DNA of 64,000 bases, from the NCBI RefSeq assembly GCF_004362515.1, contig NZ_SNXU01000001.1, positions 6,696,001-6,760,000 on the forward strand, read 5' to 3'. This DNA is from Actinokineospora alba. GTDB lineage: Bacteria > Actinomycetota > Actinomycetes > Mycobacteriales > Pseudonocardiaceae. Below, piece by piece: positions 32,514 through 40,535 of the stretch (within the stretch, counting starts at the first letter, position 1; every line of letters begins with the position of its first letter). Position numbers and translations under genes: made by a program. The notes beneath the pieces are model-generated. The model saw only the letters and a program-made list of their open reading frames with translations. It was not told where the DNA came from and ran no database searches.

Positions 32514-32674
32514 TCCGCGCTCGGCGCGGGTGGGCGCCGCGTCGGCTTGCGGGTTTCCTCTTCCACGGCGACGGCGACGCGCCCGATCAGTGACCGCGCG
32601 GTGTCGGAGTCGACTTCGACCTCGTCACCGGGCGCGTGACCGTCCCACCAATAGGTCAGCCGGATTTTGGGCAT
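32510..32674 (-). CDS. Small neck-like protein, first gene of the tail cluster
   Basis: This 54-aa reading frame (MPKIRLTYWWDGHAPGDEVEVDSDTA, spelled in two parts in the family: a strand-turn-strand unit then LIGRVAVAVEEETRKP) starts at ATG 32674 with AAGGAG six bases upstream. Short proteins with this fold occur at the head-tail connector region of actinophage genomes. No connector, portal or capsid gene precedes it here. It overlaps the next gene by four bases. Confidence 0.72.
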   Translation of the reverse strand: MPKIRLTYWWDGHAPGDEVEVDSDTARSLIGRVAVAVEEETRKPTRRPPAPSAE

Positions 32675-33036
32675 GACTCTCCTTATGAATGCCGAATTCG
32701 GCGTTTACGAGACCCCGGAAGAATCGGCGCGCGCTAATAGCGCACGAGGAATCAACCGGTGAGGAGGCGACCGCGAATACGCCGTCCGCAGATTGCGGAC
32801 TGCGCGCGTCGAGCTACCGAAGAGGGTGCGCCAAAGCCGAGCGCACCTAGCGTAAAGAGATCTGCCCGTGGGCGAACGTGGCTACCTGTATGGCATCCGT
32901 CGTCGTGGCCGACCGGGCACACGAAATACAAGACAAAGACACTATTCCCCCAGGAACGTTGTGTCGCGGATCAAACCCCCATCGTCCTCAGCCAGGCTGA
33001 GTGACACGAGACCGAGAAACTCGGGTCGCTACTTCG
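32675..33036 (-). promoter_or_regulatory. Long leader region of the tail cluster
   Basis: About 360 bases separate the predicted promoter from the first gene. The leader holds several short inverted repeats (GTCCGCA/TGCGGAC near 32790; GCCGAATTCGGC at 32691-32702, 17 bases before the start codon) and no convincing gene. These could be operator or RNA-level control sites. Confidence 0.35.
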
Positions 33037-33066
33037 ATTATGTCGTAGATCCACCGCAACTTTCAA
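33037..33066 (-). promoter_or_regulatory. Predicted sigma70-type promoter of the tail cluster
   Basis: On the minus strand TTGAAA (33066-33061) and CATAAT (33042-33037) are separated by 18 bases. This is an unusually good match for such GC-rich DNA. It lies between the der terminator and the first tail gene, so the cluster is probably transcribed independently of der. Confidence 0.45.
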
Positions 33067-33130
33067 GGTGATCGGCGAACGTTGTGGACAACCCGCGAAA
33101 AGCGCAGGTGGCGGCCCCGAAAACACAAAT

Positions 33131-33155
33131 GCCCGACCCCTCGCGGGGGTCGGGC
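33131..33155 (-). terminator. Terminator of the cmk-plsC-der operon
   Basis: GCCCGACCCC and GGGGTCGGGC form a perfect 10-bp stem with a 5-base loop, 21 bases past the der stop codon. Confidence 0.8.
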
Positions 33156-33175
33156 ACCGGTGGAGAAGGCTCTGG

Positions 33176-34579
33176 CTACTTGCGGGCCTTCTTCTCCCGG
33201 ACGCGAACCGAGATGCGGACCGGGCTGCCGGTGAAGCCGAACGTCTCACGGAACTTGCGCTCGACGAAGCGTCGGTAGCCCGCCTCGAGGAAGCCGCTGG
33301 TGAACAGCACGATTGTCGGCGGCCGGGTCGATGCCTGGGTGGCGAAGAGGATCTTGGGCTGCTTGCCGCCGCGGACCGGGGGCGGGGTGGCGGCGACCAG
33401 GTCGGCCAGCCACGAGTTGAGCTGCCCCGTCGAGACGCGGTGGTCCCAGGAGTTCAACGCGGTGCGCAGCGCCGGGGCGAGCTTGCGGACCGAGCGGCCG
33501 GTCAGCGCCGAGACGTTGACCTTCTCCGCCCAAGGCACCCGCACCAGTCCGCGCTCAAGCTCACGGACCATCGCGTGGCGGCGGTCCTCGTCGACCAGGT
33601 CCCACTTGTTGAACGCGAGCACACACGCGCGACCCGACTCGACGACCATCGTCAGCACCCGCAGGTCCTGCTCGGCGATCGGCTCGCTGGCGTCGAGGAG
33701 GACGATGGCGACCTCGGCGGACTCGATGGCCGCCTTGGTGCGCAGCGACGCGTAGTACTCGGTGCCGCTGGCGAAGTTGACCCGCTTGCGCAGGCCCGCG
33801 GTGTCGACGAAGCGCCACAGCTGGCCGTCGAGTTCGACGATCGAGTCGACCGGGTCGACCGTGGTGCCCGCGACCGAGTCGACGACCGCGCGGTTCTCGC
33901 CGGTGAGGCGGTTGAGCAGGCTGGACTTGCCCACGTTCGGCTTGCCGACCAGCGCGACGCGGCGGGGGCCGCCCTGCACGCCGAAGGTGTCCTTGGGCGA
34001 CTCGGGCAGCGCGGCGAGGATCGCGTCGAGCAGGTCGCCGGAGTTGCGCCCGTGCAGGGCGCTGACCGGGAACGGCTCGCCCAGGCCGAGCGACCACAGC
34101 GACGCCGTGTCGGCGATCAGCCGGTCGTCGTCGACCTTGTTGGCGACCAGGATGACCGGCACCTTCGAGCGGCGCAGGACCTTGGACACGGCCTCGTCGG
34201 TCGCGGTGGCGCCGACAGTGGCGTCGACAACCACGACGACCGCGTCGGAGTGGGTCATCGCGTACTCGGCCTGCGCGGCGACAGCGCCCGCGAGGCCGTC
34301 GGCGCTGGGCTCCCAGCCGCCGGTGTCGAGCACGGTGAACTTGCGGCCGTTCCACAGCGCGTCGTAGGCGACGCGGTCGCGGGTGACGCCAGGGGTGTCC
34401 TGCACGACCGCCTCACGACGGCCGAGGATGCGGTTGACCAGCGTGGACTTGCCCACGTTCGGCCGCCCGACGACGGCGAGCACCGGCTTCGGTGTGGCCT
34501 CGCCGTCGTCGTCGGCGAACTCGTCGCCGATCGAGTCCCATTCGGACTCGTCGGACCAGGTGCCATCGAGCTCTGTCAT
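33176..34579 (-). CDS. der: Ribosome-assembly GTPase Der (EngA)
   Basis: This 467-aa protein has two GTPase domains in tandem. The first shows GRPNVGKST, a DTGG G3 motif and NKVDD; the second shows GKPNVGKSS, DTAGLRK and NKWDL. A KH-like C-terminal domain follows. Der acts in maturation of the 50S subunit. The N-terminal 30 residues are acidic, as in actinobacteria. ATG overlaps the plsC stop by 4 bp. Confidence 0.97.
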   Translation of the reverse strand: MTELDGTWSDESEWDSIGDEFADDDGEATPKPVLAVVGRPNVGKSTLVNRILGRREAVVQDTPGVTRDRVAYDALWNGRKFTVLDTGGWEPSADGLAGAVAAQAEYAMTHSDAVVVVVDATVGATATDEAVSKVLRRSKVPVILVANKVDDDRLIADTASLWSLGLGEPFPVSALHGRNSGDLLDAILAALPESPKDTFGVQGGPRRVALVGKPNVGKSSLLNRLTGENRAVVDSVAGTTVDPVDSIVELDGQLWRFVDTAGLRKRVNFASGTEYYASLRTKAAIESAEVAIVLLDASEPIAEQDLRVLTMVVESGRACVLAFNKWDLVDEDRRHAMVRELERGLVRVPWAEKVNVSALTGRSVRKLAPALRTALNSWDHRVSTGQLNSWLADLVAATPPPVRGGKQPKILFATQASTRPPTIVLFTSGFLEAGYRRFVERKFRETFGFTGSPVRISVRVREKKARK

Positions 34580-35220
34580 TGATTCCGCTTCCGCTGTTCG
34601 TCAAGTTCGTCAACCAGGCCGGCGAGCCGGACCCGGATCTGTTCGGTGGCCTCGATGAGGCCGGTGCGCCCGCGTCCGACCGTCAGGTCGAACGGCTCGC
34701 CCACCATCATGTCGATCCTGGGGCGAAACCGCCGCCGGGCGCCTTCGGGCCGGTGCGTGCCGCGGGTCGCCACCGGCAGCAGGGTCGCGCCGGTCGAGCG
34801 GACCAGCCAGGCCGCGCCCTGCTCGGCGACCGCGACGTTGCCTTCGCCGCGGGTGCCTTCGGGGAAGACGCCGACCAGGCCGCCGCCCTTGAGGACGTCG
34901 ACCGCGGTCAGGAGCGGGGTTCGGTCGGGTTCACCGCGCTTGACCGGGACCTGCCCGATCGCGCGAAGACCCCGTCCCGCGATGCCGCGGAACATCTCCT
35001 GCTTAACCAGGAACACCGAACGGCGCGGCAGCATTCCGAAGATGAGCTGCGGTTCGAGCATGGAGCTGTGGTTCGCGACCAGCACGACCGGTCCCGTGCG
35101 CGGGACCCGGTCGATTCCGTGCACGCGGATGCGGAACGCGGGGCGGAAACCCCAGCGTCCGATCATCCGGCCGACGTCGTGCAGCCAGGGCAGTGCCCCC
35201 GCGGGGAGATCTGTGGTCAT
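34576..35220 (-). CDS. plsC: 1-acyl-sn-glycerol-3-phosphate acyltransferase (PlsC family)
   Basis: This 214-aa protein of the lysophospholipid acyltransferase family has motif I reading VANHSSMLEP (HX4E in place of the common HX4D), motif III VGVFPEGTRG and a motif IV-like LPVATRGTH. It is expected to acylate lysophosphatidate at the membrane. It lies between cmk and der, a common actinobacterial order, with 4-bp overlaps on both sides. Confidence 0.88.
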   Translation of the reverse strand: MTTDLPAGALPWLHDVGRMIGRWGFRPAFRIRVHGIDRVPRTGPVVLVANHSSMLEPQLIFGMLPRRSVFLVKQEMFRGIAGRGLRAIGQVPVKRGEPDRTPLLTAVDVLKGGGLVGVFPEGTRGEGNVAVAEQGAAWLVRSTGATLLPVATRGTHRPEGARRRFRPRIDMMVGEPFDLTVGRGRTGLIEATEQIRVRLAGLVDELDEQRKRNQ

Positions 35221-35987
35221 CGACCCGCCGGTTGCACGGATGTGCCGCTCAGGCCGCGGTCACGGACCAGGTCGAGCAGGTGCGCGACCACGCCGTCGAT
35301 GTCGAGTTCGGTGGTGTCGACCTCGATCGCGTCATCAGCCTGCTTGAGCGGCGAGGCGGCGCGGGTCGAGTCGAGCCGGTCGCGGCGCTCCACGTCGGCC
35401 TTGACCACGTCGACGGTGGCCGTGCGGCCCTCGGCGCTGTCCTGGCGGGTGCGGCGCGCGGCGCGCGCGTCGGCGGACGCGGTGAGGTAGACCTTCAGTC
35501 CGGCGTCCGGCGAGACCACGGTGCCGATGTCGCGGCCCTCGACGACGATCCCGCCGACGGTGGCCCGGACCTCGCTGATGATCTGCCGCTGCCGGGCGAC
35601 CAGCAGTTCGCGCACCTTCGGCACCGCGGAGACCGCGGAGACGGCGAGGGTGACCTGCTGGCCGCGGATCTCGGTGGCGACGTCCTCGGAGCCCAGGTGG
35701 ACGTTGGCGCGGTTGGGGTCGGTGCCGACGTGCAGGTCGGTGGCCTCGGCGACGCGGCGGACCGCGGTCACGTCGGCCGGGTCGACGCCCGCGCGCAGCA
35801 CGGCCAGCGTCACGGCCCGGTACATCGCGCCGGTGTCGAGGTAACCCGCGCCGAGCGAGGCCGCGAGCCGACGCGCTACGGTGGATTTACCGGTGCCCGA
35901 GGGTCCGTCCATCGCGACGACTCCACGAAGCTGACCCTGTCCCACCGCGGCATCCTCCTGCTGATTTGTCCCAGACCAGTGCTCCAT
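35217..35987 (-). CDS. cmk: Cytidylate kinase
   Basis: This 256-aa protein has the CMP kinase pattern: P-loop AMDGPSGTGKST, YLDTGAMYRAVT, VEGRDIGTVV, the Lid region RRTRQD and RRDRLDSTRAASPL. It phosphorylates CMP/dCMP. The N-terminal 20 residues before the P-loop strand are extra and ATG 35987 may not be the true start. First gene of the cmk-plsC-der operon. In most actinobacteria it follows rluB, which here lies 19 kb away. Confidence 0.95.
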   Translation of the reverse strand: MEHWSGTNQQEDAAVGQGQLRGVVAMDGPSGTGKSTVARRLAASLGAGYLDTGAMYRAVTLAVLRAGVDPADVTAVRRVAEATDLHVGTDPNRANVHLGSEDVATEIRGQQVTLAVSAVSAVPKVRELLVARQRQIISEVRATVGGIVVEGRDIGTVVSPDAGLKVYLTASADARAARRTRQDSAEGRTATVDVVKADVERRDRLDSTRAASPLKQADDAIEVDTTELDIDGVVAHLLDLVRDRGLSGTSVQPAGR

Positions 35988-36052
35988 TCTGCCTGGCCCC
36001 TCCGGCGGGCCGACGCCCGGGCGATGTCGGTGGGCCGCGATACCGTCGTGGC

Positions 36053-36478
36053 ATGACCGAGATCACGGACAGCTCGACCGGGTGGGTGGCCAGGCACATC
36101 CAGCGCTACGTCGAGACCGACGGTGCCGACGGGTACCTGTTCAACGGCTATCCGACGCTGCTGTTGACCACGCGCGGGCGCAAATCGGGTCAGCTGCGGC
36201 GCACCGCGCTGATCTTCGGCGAGTCCGACGGCCGCTATCTGCTGGTCGCGTCCAATGGCGGCGCGGTGAAGCACCCGGCCTGGTATCTCAACCTCGCGGC
36301 CGACCCGGAGGTGACGGTGCAGATCCGCGGCGAGGTGTTCGCCGCCCGCGCGCGCACCGCGACTCCGGAGGAGAAGCCGGAACTGTGGGCGGCGATGGTC
36401 GAGGTGTTCCCGACGTACGCCTCCTACCAGCGCAAGTCGCCGCGTGACATCCCCGTGGTCGTGTTGGAGCGGGTGTGA
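36053..36478 (+). CDS. Nitroreductase/deazaflavin-dependent oxidoreductase (Ddn-like)
   Basis: ATG 36053 gives 141 aa with the Ddn/F420-type split-barrel pattern: LLLTTRGRKSGQLRRTALIFGESDG, then LVASNGGAVKHPAWYLNLAADPEV, and a central QIRGEVFAARAR. Such proteins bind F420 (or FMN/haem in other branches) and reduce varied substrates. It is divergent from cmk and overlaps the next gene by 4 bp. Confidence 0.85.
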   Translation: MTEITDSSTGWVARHIQRYVETDGADGYLFNGYPTLLLTTRGRKSGQLRRTALIFGESDGRYLLVASNGGAVKHPAWYLNLAADPEVTVQIRGEVFAARARTATPEEKPELWAAMVEVFPTYASYQRKSPRDIPVVVLERV

Positions 36479-37554
36479 TCAGCACTCGCGCGCTGAACCG
36501 GGCGACGCTGGCCCGGCAGTTACTGCTCGAACGCTCCGACCTCGGAGTCGTCGACGCGGTCGAGCACCTGGTCGGGCTGCAGGCGCAGACGCCGCACACC
36601 TGGTACGTGGGCCTGTGGTCGCGGCTGCGCGATCTCACCCCCAAGCAGGTGTCGGACGCCTTGGAGTCGCGTGAGCTGGTCCGGATCGCGCTGATGCGCT
36701 CGACCATCCACCTGGTCAGCGCCGCCGACTGCCTGCGGCTGCGCCCCCTGTTGGCCGCGATGCTGACCACTGGCACGAACGCGATCTTCGGCAAACGCCT
36801 CGTCGGCGTCGACCGGGAGGAGTTGGTGGCCGCGGGCCGCTCCATTCTGGAGGAGCAGGCCATGACGTTCGGCGAGCTGGGCAAGACGCTGGCCTCGAAG
36901 TGGCCCGACCACGACCCGTTGGCGCTGGCGCAGGCCGTCCGGGGGGATACGCCGCTGGTGCAGGTCACCCCGCGCGGGCTGTGGGGGCGGTCGGGCAAGG
37001 CCGCGCACACCACGGCCGAGCAGTGGCTGGGAGATCTCGAGGTCTCGGAGCTGACGCTAGCCGGAATGGTCCGGCGCTACCTGGGCGCGTTCGGCCCGGC
37101 GTCGGTGAAGGACGTGCAGACGTGGTCGGGGCTGACCAGGCTCTCGGAAGTGGTCGAGGAGATGGACCTCGTCACCTTCACCGACGAGCACGGCCGCGAA
37201 CTGTTCGACGTACCCGACGCGCCGCGGCCGGACGAGGACACACCCGCGCCAGTGCGGTTCCTCTACGACTTCGACAACCTGTTGCTGTCCCACGCCGACC
37301 GGTCGCGGGTGGTCACGCCGCGGGTCAAGGAGCAGAACTTCGACCCGCATGGGCCGATCCCCCGGTTGGTACTCGTGGACGGGGTCACGGCAGGCGCGTG
37401 GACCACGGAGATCGGCAAGGAGCGGGCGGTGTTGAAGGTGCGGCCGTTCGATCCGTGGCCTGCTGCGGCGCGGGATGAGGCGGAGGAGGAGGGGGCGCGG
37501 TTGTTGGCGTTCCTGGCTGGGGAGATTTCGGACCAGCGGGTGGAGGTTGGCTGA
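36475..37554 (+). CDS. Winged-helix HTH_42 protein, AlkZ-like DNA glycosylase
   Basis: This 359-aa protein of the HTH_42 superfamily has an N-terminal winged helix, the motif VGLQAQTPHTWYVGLWSRL (Q-x-Q near residues 36-38, as in the catalytic QxQ of AlkZ), LMRSTIHLVSAADC and three wHTH units, ending with WTTEIGKERAVLKVRPF. AlkZ and relatives excise alkylated or crosslinked bases. Some members protect producers of genotoxic metabolites. GTG 36475 overlaps the oxidoreductase stop. Function is inferred from the family and the QxQ motif. Confidence 0.78.
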   Translation: MISTRALNRATLARQLLLERSDLGVVDAVEHLVGLQAQTPHTWYVGLWSRLRDLTPKQVSDALESRELVRIALMRSTIHLVSAADCLRLRPLLAAMLTTGTNAIFGKRLVGVDREELVAAGRSILEEQAMTFGELGKTLASKWPDHDPLALAQAVRGDTPLVQVTPRGLWGRSGKAAHTTAEQWLGDLEVSELTLAGMVRRYLGAFGPASVKDVQTWSGLTRLSEVVEEMDLVTFTDEHGRELFDVPDAPRPDEDTPAPVRFLYDFDNLLLSHADRSRVVTPRVKEQNFDPHGPIPRLVLVDGVTAGAWTTEIGKERAVLKVRPFDPWPAAARDEAEEEGARLLAFLAGEISDQRVEVG

Positions 37555-37601
37555 GCGGCATCGCTGAGCCGCATTCCTGGTGCCCCAGGCGTGAGTGGTG
37601 G

Positions 37602-37776
37602 GTGCACCTTGGTTGGGCTGATCCATCCCGGGCTGGTGCGGTGGTGCACCTTCGGGTGGTTGGGCTGGCTGCCGCATCCCCACCGGGCTTGGGTGGGTGT
37701 GCACCTTCGGGTGGTTGGGCTGACTGCCGCGTCCACACCGGGCTGGTGCGGTGGTGCACCTTCGGGTGGTTGGGCT
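37602..37776. repeat. 55-bp tandem repeats with UUCG-capped hairpins
   Basis: Three near-identical cores GTGCACCTTCGGGTGGTTGG at 37644, 37699 and 37754 are spaced exactly 55 bp apart, with a shorter fourth copy at 37602 lacking five bases. Each core can form CACC-TTCG-GGTG, a stem with the very stable UUCG tetraloop. No reading frame is credible across them. Confidence 0.8.
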
Positions 37777-37889
37777 TGATTCGGGGACCCCTGAGATGGC
37801 CCTGCGGGTCAAGAGCGTGGGGAAAGGGACGCCCCGCCCCCGCGAGGGTAGGGCCATCTCCGCCCCGAATAAAGCCCAACCACCCGAAG
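37760..37889. repeat. Foldback structure ending the repeat array
   Basis: Bases 37760-37786 and 37863-37889 are complementary over 27 bases with one mismatch. Inside them, GAGATGGCCCT (37793-37803) pairs with 37850-37860. The outer arm is the last repeat unit and its inverted copy. The rest of the gap, 37890-38046, shows nothing else. Confidence 0.75.
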
Positions 37890-38046
37890 CTGCAGTCGCG
37901 TTGATGGCCTCGCCTCAGGCGTCGGGGTGCGGACCATCGCGGGATCAACCCATCGCGGGGTCAACGCTCAACCACCGAAGCCGGCGGGGGCGGGCGGCTC
38001 GTTCATGCTTGCCAAGGCGTCAAGCGGATGGCCGCTTGGAGTCGGC

Positions 38047-38078
38047 TGAGCTGCCTTCGGCGTCCCGAAGGCGGCTCA
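38047..38078 (-). terminator. Terminator of the CBS-domain gene
   Basis: TGAGCTGCCTTCGG and CCGAAGGCGGCTCA form a 14-bp stem with one mismatch, 9 bases past the stop codon at 38088. Confidence 0.65.
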
Positions 38079-38087
38079 GTCGTGGGG

Positions 38088-38507
38088 TTACCTGGCTGCG
38101 TAGACGCTTTCGACGAACTGGGCGATCTGGTCTTCCGACAGGTGCCTGCCCACGTCGGCCTCGCTGATCATCCCGACGAGGCGTTTGCCTTCCAGCACCG
38201 GTACGCGGCGGATCTGGTGGGACTGCATGGTGCGCAGCACCTGGTTGATGTCGGCGTCGGCCATGACGCAGTGCGGGGCGCCGTTGGCGAGGTCGGACGC
38301 CTTCATGTCGGCCGGGTTCTTCCCCTCGGCGCAACACTTCAGGACGATGTCGCGGTCGGTGATGATCCCGTGCAGCCGGTCGTCGTTGCCGCAGATCGGC
38401 AGCGAGCCGACGTCGAGGTCGCGCATCATCCGTGAGGCGACGAGCAGGCTTTCGTCCTCGTTGATGCACTCGGCACCGGCATGCATGATGTCGCGAGCGG
38501 TAGTCAT
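38088..38507 (-). CDS. CBS-domain pair protein
   Basis: This 139-aa protein consists of two CBS domains (ARDIMHAGAECINEDESLLVASRMMRDLDVGSLPIC; HGIITDRDIV; then VLRTMQSHQIRRVPVLEGKRLVGMIS). Such pairs bind adenine nucleotides and in actinobacteria include hypoxic-response-like proteins. ATG 38507 follows GAAGGAG. Single gene with its own terminator. Confidence 0.88.
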   Translation of the reverse strand: MTTARDIMHAGAECINEDESLLVASRMMRDLDVGSLPICGNDDRLHGIITDRDIVLKCCAEGKNPADMKASDLANGAPHCVMADADINQVLRTMQSHQIRRVPVLEGKRLVGMISEADVGRHLSEDQIAQFVESVYAAR

Positions 38508-38577
38508 TCGCGGCTCCTTCCGCTGGGTGGTCACGACCCTCCCAGCGTGCCCCCACCACCGCCGCACGGCGACTCGA

Positions 38578-39735
38578 TCACGCGCTGACCTCGCCGAACG
38601 CCGCCATCGCCGCCCGCAGTTGGTCGTCACGCAGGTACGGTGCCGGGCCGAAGCGCAGGTGATCGCCGCGACTGTCGGTGAGCACGCCGCGTTCGGCGAG
38701 GGCCTTTTGGTACTCGGCCGCGCGCGGTGTGCGGATGGCCAGGAAACCGCCGAACAACTTGCGCGGGGAACGGTCTCGGGTGGCCACCGACGCGGGCAGG
38801 AGGAGGTCGTCGAACGCGGTCGCGAGCAGGGTGGTCTGGCGCAGGGAGATGTCACGCAGCACCGGCGCCGTCAGCCCCTGCTCGGCGAAGAAATCGATCA
38901 CCGCGGCGGCCCGGTAATGGCTTGTCGGGTCGTAGGTGGAACCCGCGAACCGGGTGCCGCCGGGGCCGTAGGTGACCCTGGTGGGGTCCTTCTCGTCGGC
39001 GAGCGCGTCGAACTCGGCGAACCAGCCGGTGACGACCGGGCGCAGCCGCTGGGCGTGCGCGGGCAGCCGCAGGAAACAGTTGCCCTCCCCCAATTGCAGG
39101 TACTTGTAGCCGCCGCCGACGACCCACACGTCGGTCAGTCCGAAGTCGGGCAACGACATCGGGACGACCCCGAGCGCGTGGTAGGCGTCCACGAGCAGTT
39201 CGACGCCGTGCCCGGCGCAGGTGAACGCCAACCCGCCGAGGTCGGGGACGATGCGCGAGGTCTCGAACAGGACCGACGACACGAGCACGGCCGCCGTCGA
39301 GGAGTTCACCTCGGCGGCCAGCCGCTCGGCCAGGGTGTCGGCGGGCAGCGCGGGCACCTGCACGACCTCGATCCGCTCCTCGGCGAGCCGGGCGAGTTGG
39401 CGGCGCAGGGTGTGGAACTCGCCGTCGGTGGTGACCAGCCGCGGCCGGGAACGCAGGTCCAGCGCGGAAAGGAACCGCACCACGAGCTCGTGGGTGTTCG
39501 CCCCGAGCGCGATGTCGCCCGCCGGGTCGTCGAGCAGGACGCGGTACCAGTCGCGCAACTTGTCGGCCTTGGCGAACGCGCGCGACCACTTCTCGTCCAC
39601 AGTGGACGCGGCGTCGTCGAACGCCTCGATCTGGCCCTCCAGCGCGACATCCGGCCACGCCTGGTGCGAGTGCCCGGTCAGCAGCAGCCGGTCGGCGACC
39701 CGGAAACGGCTGTAGTGCGCGGCCAGATCGCTCAC
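38578..39735 (-). CDS. kynU: Kynureninase (PLP, aminotransferase class V fold)
   Basis: GTG 39735 (overlapping the dioxygenase stop, GTGA) gives 385 aa. It has the fold-type I pattern: TGHSHQAWPDVALEGQ, LGANTHELVVRFLSAL, VLVSSVLFETSRIVPDL, LLVDAYHALGVVPMSL and the PLP-lysine region WVVGGGYKYLQLGEGNCFL. Kynureninase cleaves kynurenine to anthranilate and alanine. Placement directly after tryptophan 2,3-dioxygenase supports this over other class V enzymes. Third gene of the paaX-kynA-kynU operon. Confidence 0.85.
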   Translation of the reverse strand: MSDLAAHYSRFRVADRLLLTGHSHQAWPDVALEGQIEAFDDAASTVDEKWSRAFAKADKLRDWYRVLLDDPAGDIALGANTHELVVRFLSALDLRSRPRLVTTDGEFHTLRRQLARLAEERIEVVQVPALPADTLAERLAAEVNSSTAAVLVSSVLFETSRIVPDLGGLAFTCAGHGVELLVDAYHALGVVPMSLPDFGLTDVWVVGGGYKYLQLGEGNCFLRLPAHAQRLRPVVTGWFAEFDALADEKDPTRVTYGPGGTRFAGSTYDPTSHYRAAAVIDFFAEQGLTAPVLRDISLRQTTLLATAFDDLLLPASVATRDRSPRKLFGGFLAIRTPRAAEYQKALAERGVLTDSRGDHLRFGPAPYLRDDQLRAAMAAFGEVSA

Positions 39736-40535
39736 AGTTCGCTCCGCACAGCCCACAGGTCCGGGAACACCGGCTGGAACAGGGTCTTGCGCAGGTAGGC
39801 CGCGCCGGGCGAGCCACCGGTTCCCGGCTTGTCGCCGATGGTGCGCTCGACCATCTTCACGTGCCGGTAGCGCCACTCCTGCAGACCCTCGTCGAGGTCG
39901 ACGAGGTGTTCGGCCACTGTGGACGGACCGGAGTCGTCGGCGTAGACCTGCAGCAGCACCTTCTGCAGCCCCGGCGAGGGCTCCACCGGCTTGCGCACGT
40001 CGCGTTCGAGCAGGTCGACCGGGACGGCGTAGCCGTGGGAGTGCAGGTAGGCCAGGAACGAGTCGAACACCGACGGCCGCGACATCGCGCCCTCGATCTG
40101 CGCCCGCTGCGCACCGCCCTGCGGATAGTGGGCGAACGCGCGCTCGTCACGCCTGCCCAGCACCGCCTCCAGCTCGCGGAACTGCGCGGACTGGAAGCCG
40201 CTGGACGCGTCGAGGCGGGCCCGGAAGCTGGTGAACTGTCGCGGCGTCATCGTCTCCAGGACGTCGATCTGCGCGACGATGACCTTGAAGATGGTCAGCA
40301 CCCGGCGCAGCACCCGCACCGCGTGCGGGGTGTGCCCGGAGACCAGGACGCGCTGCAGCTCGTCAAGTTCGTGCAGCAGCTGCTTGAACCACAGCTCGTA
40401 GACCTGGTGGATGACGATGAACAGCATCTCGTCGTGCTCGTCGGAGCGCGGCCGCTGCGCCCCCAGCACCTCATCGAGCGCCAGGTACGAGGTGTAGGTC
40501 AACGATGCTGCTGTGTCTGCGGACTGGTCGGTCAC
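39732..40535 (-). CDS. kynA: Tryptophan 2,3-dioxygenase
   Basis: GTG 40535 gives 267 aa. Family motifs are LTYTSYLALDEVL, DEMLFIVIHQVYELWFKQLLHELDEL (with the haem-pocket His), LETMTPRQFTSFRARLDASSGFQSAQFRELE, the proximal His region WRYRHVKMVERTIGDKPGTGGS, and YLRKTLF near the end. It opens the indole ring of tryptophan to N-formylkynurenine. It overlaps both neighbours by 4 bp, so regulator, dioxygenase and kynureninase are coupled. Confidence 0.95.
   Translation of the reverse strand: MTDQSADTAASLTYTSYLALDEVLGAQRPRSDEHDEMLFIVIHQVYELWFKQLLHELDELQRVLVSGHTPHAVRVLRRVLTIFKVIVAQIDVLETMTPRQFTSFRARLDASSGFQSAQFRELEAVLGRRDERAFAHYPQGGAQRAQIEGAMSRPSVFDSFLAYLHSHGYAVPVDLLERDVRKPVEPSPGLQKVLLQVYADDSGPSTVAEHLVDLDEGLQEWRYRHVKMVERTIGDKPGTGGSPGAAYLRKTLFQPVFPDLWAVRSEL

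Noticed and set aside
23594..32674. Complete prophage
   Set aside because: No integrase, att sites, repressor, replication, terminase, portal or capsid genes lie next to the tail genes, and both flanks are chromosomal genes.
23594..32674. Contractile injection system (CIS/T6SS-like)
   Set aside because: No sheath, AAA+ ATPase, baseplate wedge or spike gene is present; Dit, Gp37-like hub and tape measure indicate a siphovirus-type tail.
37602..37776. 55-bp repeats considered as a CRISPR array
   Set aside because: Only three to four units, and the intervals between cores are also similar to each other, so there are no unique spacers. No cas genes nearby.
38185..39798. 537-codon plus-strand frame across the CBS and kynureninase genes
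   Set aside because: It is antisense to two genes with clear motifs and contains no domain.
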